64,000 nt of DNA, from positions 36,375,001-36,439,000 of the forward strand of contig NC_056428.1 of NCBI RefSeq assembly GCF_905147365.1, written 5' to 3'. The notes beneath the pieces were generated by a model. It had not been told where the DNA came from, did no database searches, and saw only the letters and a list, made by a program, of their open reading frames with translations. Source of the stretch: Aricia agestis. Lineage: Eukaryota; Arthropoda; Insecta; Lepidoptera; Lycaenidae. Shown in pieces: positions 39,301-51,300 of the stretch. The position numbers and the translations under genes are program-made. How positions within the stretch are numbered: position 1 is the first letter of the stretch; every line of letters begins with the position of its first letter.

Positions 39301-42300
39301 TCAGCTTTCAATGTTTTCAGTTTGGTTGGTACGATGCTGCGGACAGACACAGAGACAGAGCGACACATCAAACTTATAACACCCTCTTTTTGGGATTAAA
39401 AATATGTTGAGCTTATGGTAAAATCCTATAATTTATAAAGTAAAGTTAAGCAAAATAACTCTGAGCGTGGCCGAGAAAGCTGCAAAATTTTATTTGGCCT
39501 CTGATTCTGATGGTCCAACTGCGATACTGATTTCGACAGGTCTCGCTGCATGGACATTCGAATATGTCCGCGTTTGATTATATCTCCCGTTTTAAATGTA
39601 TCAGCAGCTAAAGTGAGGAAATAATGAAAAGCTGAATATTTTTTACGAGAATATCTTGATTTATCGTACCTAGTTACCTCTCGTTCATTTAATGCTATAA
39701 TATAACTTATTAATAAGTATAAATATAATATAAGTATAAATTAAGATAAGTATGGACGTTAAAAAAACCCCAAAATTTTAAACTCTAAGAACACTTTCTA
39801 TCTTGTCAGATTTCAAACAATAAAAACTACCAGAATCGATCTATCCGTTTGGATGCTACGAATGACGAATGCCACAAACAGACAAGTCAAACTTAGAAGA
39901 CCTCTATTTTCTTGTGGGGTTAAAACAAAATATGCAAGGTCTAATTTATTTCTACTAATCTCTACATGGAGTACATGTAGAGACCTACCAATCCTACCAA
40001 TAAACCAGAGCCGGTAAAACATGGAAAAATATTAACAACAGTCTGCACTCCGGACCATTACGAGATAGATCCGTCAGCGTTTTCAGTGTGGTTAACCTAT
40101 TTTTGAGATTCCGTCGACGCTCTCGTATCTTAGCGATAATTCCACTATAACGACACTGTTTTGTCTGTGGTTGTTCGACCTAGGTTATACGGCGTCACAG
40201 AAAGCGTGAAATAAAAAATATGAATAAGTATAGCCTGGGCCGAAGAAGGATAGTCTAAGAGAGTGGCCCTGCCTTTCTTGAGGGATCGAAATGCCGCGAA
40301 ATTTTAAGATCATAAGGTTTTTATGGAAGTCCAAATACCATTATTCAATCTTTATTATTGCACAATCTTATTACATAAAAACAAAAATAAATTTGATAGC
40401 GTATCTATTACAAATATCTCTGCGAGTTTAAATTCTGCGGACCTCATATATTCTCTCGCCCGTCGATAGAATAGAAAGATCTTGATTTGTTGTCCACCCA
40501 TGCGATAGAATACCTTACCGAAGGCCAATTCGAATAAAGCTTCTGGACTCTACATTTAAATTATCAACGCCATTTGAAATAATAATTTAGCGACATCTAA
40601 TTTATTGTGTTCAGAGTTTTTATATTCCACTCCGTCCCTACGGAACCGTGAACATTTCATGTTTATTGTGCCTGTTTTGTCAAACATAATATTTTCTTTG
40701 TTCAAATGTGAATTGCGTATATAAAGCCTGTTAACATAAGTTTATTAGTCACGGTTAAAATATAAATACCGTTAGATTTTTACTTCCTAGTTATTGTAAA
40801 CAGTATAGGTCAGGGGTTCCCAAACTGTGCGCCGCGGCGCCCTGAGGCGCCGTGAGTCGATCCTCCATCATTAACCGAAGTCCGAAACCACTGGGTAATA
40901 TTATAAAATAAAATTATAATAATATAAATTAGACAAAGCAGGCAGATGATTAAATATTTGTTTATTATTATTTACCTGCTTGACCTGACAGCTGACTATA
41001 ATCATTAAAGGTGTTTATTTATGTATCTTTTTGTAATAGCTAGGTAGAGTAGGGCGCCGTGACAAAATATTGAGACGTGTGTAGTGCGCCGTAGGTTGAA
41101 AAAGATTGGGAACCCCTGGTATAGGTATTGGTGATTTTCAATTGATATCGTGCTTAAAGTAAAAGGTAAATATTTGGTATATAACTATAACATGACTTGT
41201 TGCGCAGGTCAAATTCTTAGGTCAGATAAAAAATAGTAAAGAAAAAAGTGGCGTCTGAATGCAGCATGAATTGCTAGTGTCAGTCCCAAATAATATCTTA
41301 AATGTTAACTCGAACATCCACAATTTTATAGAATTTTCGAAAACTGTGAGTTATAAATATACGAAATTTTAAAATGTAAACACTAACAATCGATTGCTTA
41401 GTAAAATCTCAATCTAACGGTATTTACAATTTGACGGTGACATATTAAACTAAATAGCTTGGGCCATTCGTCGGTATTTGGATTTGTCCTAGTTTTGAAG
41501 GCGCTTTGGGAACCCCCGGTTGTTTAGTATACCGTTTAAGGCCGTTTGTCCACCGCCGCTGTAAACGGGACGTCACCGACAAAAATTCAAATAAAAAGCT
41601 ACTTTATGACCTGCGACCCAGGACCCTAGCATGGCCACATTAGACATGCGAAAGTATAGAAAAACCTCGGTGATAAACTGAAGTACTGACTATAGTCTAT
41701 GTCATTGTTGTAATGAAACCAGTGGAAGATATAAAAGAGGTTTATTTTACTTATTATTATTTATTAGACATCGGATTATATTTGCATATGCAAATGCATA
41801 TATTAGCACTTTTTAGGCGATAATGCATATTTCGGCAATTTTTCGTTGATAGTCCATATTTCGACCATATTATGCCCTCGTAGTCTCCAAACTAGCCGTC
41901 ATAATACACACCGAGGCCACGAAACAGAAGTATGATAGATCGAAATACTTCAAATATGTGGCCCCACCCCTGTTGCAAGACTTCCGCAATACGCCCGTTG
42001 GGTAAAATATCTTTCTAGAAACAAAATGTTTCTCTGTACTTGGCAACTTTAGAAAAAAATGAAATAAAGTAGGTGATGAACTTCCATGAGCACCAAGATT
42101 GCAATCGGAAAGAAGGAAAAAAAATCCTGAATTTGATGGAATTATGGAAATTAGCGCATTTATTATGGGAAACACAGGAAAACTCTTCCAAAAATATTTT
42201 TTAAAATATTAAGTGACTTTTGATTGTGCATATTTTGTGCATATTTCGGTCATTTTTCGTGCATATTTCGGCACTTGGATCGTGCGTATGATCCAATGTC

Positions 42301-45300
42301 TACTGATTATTAATATTAGCTTTACAGAGCGCAGCCACCATTTCTGTCACGGATAATAGAGAGAGACATAGATAATAATAGCCGAGTACACAGTACATAG
42401 TCTTACCACAGACAAGAGAACTTACTTTTATAAATTTAAACTACACCAGTCATAAAGTGGCATTTTAATTGAATTTTTGTTTCCCACCACTGTATCGGAT
42501 AAGATCAGAACGGTGCCTTCAGTTTATCTCCACAGAGTTTCTATACTTTCGCATTTCTACCGTGGCCATGTTAGGGCTACTAGGCTAGGTTTAATTATGT
42601 ACCAACATTGGTCTAGCGACCGAAGCCGCCATTGCTTTGTAGAGCAAATTGAAACGTATAACCTAGGTCATAGTGGCATTTTATTTCAATTTATATCGTT
42701 GACGTCCCGGTGACGGCGGCGATGAACAAACGGCCTAAGACTTAGTGCTGCATACTGCAGCGATAGCTGTTGCTTTTAACTACGAACGCTGTTCGGTATA
42801 TTACATAAGTTAAGTTTTGAACGTCAAAGGAAAATTTTAGTCTCGAGTGTTGGTTAAGAATTTTAAATAATCACAGTTGCATTGTTTGTTTTAGAATTTG
42901 AAATAATATTCAATGTTTTACATTTGAGACAATAATATGCACTTATGGAATCACTTTGTGAAAACTAGTTAATGTTATTATACCATATTACTACAAAATC
43001 TAACACTTCATTGTCAATCGCGATTGATATAGAAAATGACAAGTTTTTGACAGGGGGTTAATGACCGCTACCGCCATGTTTCGCCGAGTACAGTATAGAC
43101 ATCAAAATAACCCGGCAAGTGAAAACGTCTGGAGGACTGATTTGTGACAAAGAAAAAATTAATTTCAGTTTCTTCTCCTTAAAATATTTTACTTTACTTT
43201 TCACAAACCAAAGTCGTTTCACTTCTGGATTATATCGCTACTTCTTCGTAGAATTAGTCCCAGTTACCGTAGAAATGTATTACACAGAATATTAAAATAA
43301 AACAGTGCATACTTGAGAGCTTGTAACATAATGTCTTCATTAGTTAATACCAAAAAGGGTTCATTTCGGCTTGCACATGCATTAGTAGCGAATTCCCAAC
43401 AACGTAAATTCCTCGTAGGTGGCAAATAAAATATTTTTGTATTAACAAATTTTGTAGTAACTGGTAGGGTTAAAGCGCAGCGCAGATGACAGACTATCCG
43501 TGACGCACTTTTTAGTCCGTGGAAATAGAACCTATGCAATTATATGCAGAAACGCACACGACGCGCAGCGCACACGTGTGCGTTACTGCATATAATTGCA
43601 TAGGTTCTTTTTTCACGGACTAAAAAGTGTGTCACGGATAGTCTGTCGACTGCGCTGCGCCTAAGAAGCTACTAAAAACCGAAAAGAGTATCAAAGACAG
43701 TTCTACGATTCACAACGAACAACAAAGTGAGGCCGGTTTTTCATTTGTGAAAAAAAAAACCATGCTATCACCAGCCAGCCAAGTGCCAACGTAAGTCGAT
43801 AGCGAGATAAAATAGTTTTATGAATGTGTGTGCGTTAACGCGTGTAAACCTCTGTTTTAACAATATAATTTAATTTGTGGCTTTTACCGTGAAGATACTG
43901 TAAGACGATGATGAGAAAATGGTACACATAAGCACCATTTTGCCGTATCAACCGCTATACTGCGTGAGTCGTGATATATTTTCAATGGTTGTTTTGCCGC
44001 AGTAAAATAATCTTAGTAGTACAATAGATTTGTGAAGTTTTTTTATTTATTTCAAGCGTAAATAAAATTCGACAGACACATTGCCGCTCGCGCCATAAAA
44101 GTTGCCGCATACGTCATACAAAATATTTTTTATTAAAAAAAAAGAACTTGCATGATTCGATAATACCTACCTACTACTATAGGTAAATCGTTCTGCTGCG
44201 GGAAAACAACCACTAAAATGTCACGTTGTATAACTACATAGATAACTATTATTAGCATTATTTTATTAAAAGTGACCCAAGTCCGGGAAATTCGATTCAG
44301 AAGATTAAGAGTCGCATGATTAAACGGCGTCCACTTAAATGGGTTAAGTGGTGCTGTGCATTTAGATTGCATAAGCGCATTTGTCATTTCAAGAAATGTC
44401 TCGGCACATTCTTATTCAACTGAAAATCAAACGATTATGTTCCAAAGCACGATGTTATAGTTTGTGCGTTTTAAGATGATATGGGTGACAGTTTTCATGT
44501 TCCTTGCTACGGGTTTTTTTTACAAGAAAACAAAAAAAATCAAAATGTTATTATATTCTATCAACAAAAACAAATGTTTCTTATAATTGTAAATGAATAA
44601 AAATGAAAACTTGCTAAATGCTAACTTATTAATAAAAATTATAAATATTAACTGTGAAATAGGAGTATAAAATCATTGTTACGTAAACATTTGAAAAATT
44701 TCATATGGATAAAACGGAACTTATGTCAATAGAGATTGACTCTGTTGAATCGAAATGAAATCGATAAAAAAGGGCGGCTATCTTAAATCGCCGGCACCAC
44801 TGAAATGTCAGTACGAAATCGATAATTTCGATTGCAATTCCTTTACGAAGTGATTCGATATTTTTAAACTATCGATTATTTTTTGTTAGGTAACTTCCCT
44901 ACTATTGTCAATTATAATGTGTCACGACTCACGCGTATCATCATAAAACGCACAAACTATAGTTAACTTACATAAATATTTTGATATTTAATTAATATGA
45001 AGATTTTTGCCTTGTGGTTCTGAGTTCTAACCATCAAAATATGATTGTACTATCAGAGAAAATATTAAATAGGGAAATGGAGAACCTTCGTATCTTGGTC
45101 GTATTTCTACCGATTAAGGCGCTGTGGTTGTCACAACTACGTAAAATGGGTTTTATAAATAATGTTTTTTGTAAAGGAAATGCCATTATTTTAGTATAAA
45201 AAAGTACCGTTTTAAAATTGAGAAAATTTCCTATAAGTACGCAAAGGTATATCAGTACACAATTTGATAAATTCTGCTCGATAGAAAAAAAAAACTCAAA

Positions 45301-48300
45301 GATGACTGTCATAACGCTGTTTTTCATAATTAAATCATTTTATGGCTAAATTACACACTTTAACCTAACCTAAACGATTTGATATATTTGATTTGTGTAA
45401 TACTAAAAACAAAAGTTTTTTTTCCTCCTATTTCTATTATCAAGGCACGCGGCGAGCGCGTAACCGCCACTGTACACGGCGCGCTGATATGAATGTTATT
45501 TTAATGTCCTTTACGTCGATATTCGTACTGACAGACATCGACCTGCTAATTTTAGGGACTACTGGGCCTTAAACATTTCGTTCGTTTTTTTAATAGTTCT
45601 TCAACTTAATGGAAGGCTTACGAACAGAAAAGGCTAATTTGGCGAAATGATTGTAACATATGCGCTGAATATGACAATACTTTTTTTATGTCACATCACC
45701 GTCAACAAATTGAATAGCCTAAGTGTCAAAAATAACAAGTCACTGCAACATACTTCGGAAATCGAAATATTTCGCTACAGCCGAAAACTGTGCCTCGATA
45801 ACTGTTCAAACATTTACAGAACTTATATCAAATGCATATTGCATTGAATTGAAAACAGGTAGGCGTTATAGAAAGCTTTGAAAATTTACAAATCTACATT
45901 TAAATACTTATGATATAGAAATATGTTTTTAATATCAAATGTTTTGATTACTTAATGAGAAATAAAAAGGATTCAGTTAAATATAGTTTTTTTTAATTAA
46001 TAAAAAGTAGCATTGCTTTACATGTTATAACCAGTTGAAATAGGAAACTCTTTCCAAGGAAATTATACAGAAGCAGATTTCAAGGTAATTTCTGCGTATT
46101 ATCACAGAATAGACAATATTATTAAAAAAATACCACCTAATAATAATAGTTCAGTAAAGATGAAACCACAATTTAAAACAATACAGTACGGTCACAACTC
46201 CATAACATAATAATATGAATATTATTCACAATTAATTAAAAGTATTTCAAGAACTCGTCGAGCGCAAAGCAATTCAAGTTTCATTTTGTAAATCAAATTG
46301 AGATGGCAATGTTGAAATCTGTATCAAATAATAAAGTTATTCGCATTGTTAACGAACAAAACTTCACAGAAATATGAAATGGAATCGCTCCGTACAAAGA
46401 CTTGTCCCTCGAGTAAATAGAAGCAACAATTCAAAAGAATCGGTAAAACCAATTATAGAATGTATCGGCATTTCTGTGCAACGATACCTTGCGATACGCT
46501 GCAATGCAACCGACGTCTCCGGTCCTTTTTAAATAAAATGTCATCTTGTATGTTTAATTTAACAGAAAACTGATATTTCTTGTTCGTAGAATATTGTAAT
46601 GCTTTTATAATGAGATCAATAAACGTATTTTCTATTGCGGAATTGCACAATGCCTCGCTTGTAAAATACAAATTCATAATTTTAATTTTATCTTTGTTTG
46701 TTATATTTTTTGAGCCTTAGATTTAGCCTTCTTTTGTTATATTAAAGCTTTTTGTTGTATTAAAGCGACTTTAGAAGCCTCAAAACATAAGTAAGTAAAA
46801 CTAAAATAAACAATAAAAAAATCTTAATATTACTAAAAAAAAATCTCATCATCGACACTGCTGACTCGTGTTAGATCAATTAACTCATTCGCAAAATTAA
46901 GACAAACAACATAAAATCCAAAAATATTAACCCTGTATTAGCAGTGCAAAATAAATTTACTTCATATTCGCGTCGGGGTAAAATTCGCATTGCATTTGTA
47001 CGGTTTGGGTAATTCGGCGTTTGCAAACAGGATGTGGTCACGTCATAATTACACCGAAAATCCACATCGTGTTTTATTAACGAGCTCACACTTTGTCGTT
47101 TATTGACCCAGCCCCCACGCTCCCTGATACTCTAATTGACGTAATAGCTCATCGACATTCAATTTCAAATGTGAATTTAGGTAAGATATAGCGTTTAAAG
47201 GCTCTCCTCCACGTTGGACGTTACGAAGTTGTCTATAATCGATTATAGGTAAATGCAGACATATTATAGCCTCTACACGTTCGTTATCGTTTGTACTGGT
47301 CCATCATGTGCCAATGTGAAAAGGCAGCATTTTATCACATTATGTGCATGGGGGTTAACTTAAAATCTTGCCAAGCAATTTTGAGGCTAACGTTCGTATA
47401 TAGATCGTCGTTTTATAATTCCTTAGTTTCGCTATAACCTTAATTTACTCTAACTTATAAGTCATACCTACGGCCATAAATTCTTCAATGAACACAAGAT
47501 CCAAGATTTTCTTTTGCACAAGCGTATTAATACTAAACTTTTCTACCGTCAACAATCGGAAATCTAAAGAATTACCACTGCTAGAAGATAAATTGACATT
47601 CGCATCAATATTTTATAAGAATGTGACATCCGGCACGAGGCGAGAATATAGTTAATTAGTTTCGTTCATAGTTTCAAAGATAAATTGCATTGTTGTCGAA
47701 GTTTTCAATAAAACAAGACTGCGTCCTGTCTTCGCAAGAATGTTATTATAGCTTTATCCCATCTCCGATATCACACAAGACATAATAAATATCGGAGCAT
47801 TCGCTAGACTCGATACATTATAAATAACAACGTTTGAACGTCATTTCAAGTTTTCTGACACGCTTCGCATTTCTATACACGAATACAATCTCAAAATATG
47901 TGTTAGAATAAAACATAGCGCGTCAGCAGATCTAGTGAAAATGTTGTAGTGCAAATATAAATACAAAGACATTAAACGGAATTTGGTATCAAGTCGAAGA
48001 AATGTGTCGTGGGTATTAATGGACTTACCTCTATCAGCGAGGGGTTGAAGAGAAGATGCAACTTGTGCCACTGGCCGTCGTTAACCCGTTGCGTGTGGAC
48101 TATCTGTCCCCTGGCCATCTTAACCCTCACGATGCCTTCCAGGATCTCCACGGCCAAGAAGTCCGAGCCGCGGCCGCCACCGGAATTGTAGAGCACCACA
48201 GCATTCCGATTTATTGTTTTGAACTCGATCTGCCACCTGTTAAAGGATATTATAATCAGAATAAGTATACTTAATTATTATTTTCCGACATTTTCTTCAT

Positions 48301-51300
48301 CGTACTTCTTATTTGTGTGAAATTTCATTACATGCAATCCAAAATAATATGTATTATTATAAAACCCTAGTGACCATAGTTTTAAATAACTTTCAGGACT
48401 ATTAGAACCGAGTACACTTATATTCTTATTGTGAAAAATAATTAAGAATATGTTTTATAATTTATACATAATATATTTAATATTAGCAATTGATGAAGGT
48501 AGGATATATATATTCAATTATGATAAATATAAAGTACAATGAATACAGGGCTCTATGCACTTAGTCCTTAGAGATTTTGGAAATGTAACAACCTCTATGT
48601 TATTAAAGTTTGTTTTGGTAATGGTGAGAGAAACTGAAAAGATATTAGTTGTAGTTGTGCTATATTGTTCTATTAATAAATTAATTAGTATACCTGAAAT
48701 AATAAATTCTTATATTACTATTCATCTCAACATATATTTAAATTCATTTTAATTCCTTCCTCAAAAATCAACCCTTAACTGAGCCAAAAACTATTGACAA
48801 CTTTTTCAGTTTCTACATTACCCCCTACATAAATTATTAAAGTCCGCTATCTCGAGATATTTTTTGTGTCTTTAATTTCTTCCTAAAATTGAACCTTCAA
48901 CTGATAAAACTAGTAACAACTCCCACATTAACCTACATAAAATTAAGTACGAAAACCTAAAATAAATGTCGAGACGAAAAAAGTATCTGAAAATGCACAT
49001 TTATACGTAGATAGCGTGCGGACGTAAAATATACAACGTAACGTATACCTGGGGCGCAGTTAACAGGGCTCGACGAAATGTAGAAATTTTATTTATTGAA
49101 AACGCCAAGCCTGCAGATGAATATCGTGAATCCACGCCACTTTTTAATATTATCGTATCGGTACCGTATAAATTATGTCGAGTTTCGAGGGGGAATATTA
49201 TGTTTGAATTTTATAATAATTGTTCCCGTGACACAATCAACGTGAAATATTTTCGTTTTTAATTACAATTTATTACGCGGATGGTTAATTTACTAGGGAT
49301 TAATTGTAAACGCAATATATACATTATATCCTGAAGAACGTCTCTGTAAGAATGTCTCCTGCAGTAGCGGAATCGCAGCAAGTCAGACAATGCTATTCAG
49401 ATGCTTTAAGATTTTCACGTTTGCTTCAAACTGAGTCAGTGTATCCAGACGAAAATTCAACGGATTTTCGACGGATACTTTTGCCGATTATGAATTCTTC
49501 GAATGCTAGCATTTAAAGATTAATCTTAGAAAGGAGGGATACCAGTAGCATTTGCTAAGGTCATTATGATCCATAGTCGTATCACAAAATTTCATATTCA
49601 ATTTCATTTCATACAAAGTTTTGTAACTCTACCTATAGACAACTAATATATATTCTGTGCTATAGAGTCCTTATTTCTCAGTCGTTATAGTGGTTTTTCG
49701 AAGTCCAATTTCACAAGTAACTACTGGAATGCACAATAACTATTTAGCTACTAGTCTTAGTTACAGTCTCTAGACAATAGTTTCATTGGTATCAGTCAAC
49801 ACATATCTAGAGTCTAGACGCACCTTCTGCGTACCTTGCAAATTATCTGACATATAGAGGCACTAACATATTGGATCGGCAAATTTGAACATGACATGTC
49901 GACATGGCTTGCACAATAGAGACATGTTGACTCATAACTAGACATCTTACGAGGTGTTTAGCTAAGGAGAGTGCGAACATGTTTCTAATGATTTTGGACA
50001 TTTGTAATTACTCATTTTCTTATTACGATGAAGCTAAGAAGATAGAGTAACCCGATTACGAACTACGATGAAAACTATGACGAAGCCAAAAGGAACAAGT
50101 AAACTATTAATCCAATTTTAACAAATGACTCGATAGATAAGTAATCTTGCTGCGAATGACATAGACTATAATCTTATATCTTTAAACGAGCAATTCTTGT
50201 ATTCTTGTATATATATATACTGAAAAATATGACTCTTCCTGACATCTATTGGAGAATAATAATACTATTTTGTAAGCAACTATTGTTTTAACGACCAGCA
50301 GATGGCGTTATTAAGTAACACGAAGTCAATGAGTGTTTGCTATACCGAGCAAAGCTCGGTCATCCAGGTACTTTTCCTTTAATTTTGTATATTTACGTAG
50401 TCGGATTACAGCTTTTGAACCTCACGAAGATTATTCATCCTGAAATTAGCGACCATTCTCCATTGTAGCTTAATACAATCCCTAGTAGAATATCAAATGG
50501 TCTTAATTCATTAGGCATATTGCCGCTTAATCAAGGCAACAACAGACCATCACTGTAATTGAGTGGGCCAGAGTGCAGCTTAGAAATTTCAGCAAATTGT
50601 CTTACCTAAGTGCAAGTGCTTAATGAATATTGCTGCTGTTTACCTAAACTCCGCTTACTTACAATATGCTAGATGTTGTCCTCGTTGCGCTTAATTTTTT
50701 TGACGATTTAAACTCAAAAGTCAGTGAATATGTTTAGCCATCCAGTTGAATAGGCCAGACCGTTGGACACCTAGTCGAAATTTTTAAATTTTGCAGCTAC
50801 GAACAGATTTTGACACAGCATTTTCAATAAATCAGAGATTCTCAGAGCAGATGTGTATGAGGTGTGTCTGTCGTCATATAAGTTGTTATAAGCTCTTTGA
50901 CATGTTTTTAATTAGTCAAAACTGAGCATTTCAGGCAACACCTTGGTCGATTTTCTCCCCTTAAATTCCATAAAAACTAAATTAAATCGTTTCCGTTTCG
51001 GTACTTTCCGAGCAAATTAATAAGGATTCAGCAACCATACATTTAAATTAAACGTTTTTGAAACCAATCACGGAGTTCCCTTCATAATTTACGTTAAAAC
51101 TTTACAATGAATTATAACGACATTACTTATCCGAGATAACAGCGTTTACGGCAAAGGAGCGAAATTAAATACAGAGATGCTGCAGCTTTATGAAATCATC
51201 ACTGTTGGTGCAAAGAACTCATTAGTACGTTAAACTGACCGACATTTAACTTGACGAAAAACTTTTTTCATTATAATTGCAAAATTTCCGAGATATTCCA

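Larger units (their letters stand above)
26997..48028 (-). other. kon intron (21.0 kb), largest in the window
   Basis: No exon is expected: the flanking exons join in phase and in mid-domain. Elements annotated separately are a palindromic MITE (27467), GGTTCCGTACC repeats, (TA)n, a Lep1-like copy, a MITE (37689), a hAT MITE (40811), an AT-rich element (41766) and a palindrome (43475). Repeat-tail fragments (agacacgtcaaacttgtaac / ggggttaaaa) lie near 27330, 39370 and 39890. The stretches 27600-28890, 29080-30300, 30380-32990, 36060-36750, 42310-43470 and 43670-48028 show nothing I can name. Confidence 0.65.

Noticed and set aside
41500..41520. ttgggaacccccgg as a second hAT end
   Set aside because: No matching opposite end or 8-bp duplication; probably chance.
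48009..48274. Two plus-strand frames over the LamG2 exon
   Set aside because: Shadows; the minus strand has the LamG pattern and consensus splice sites.
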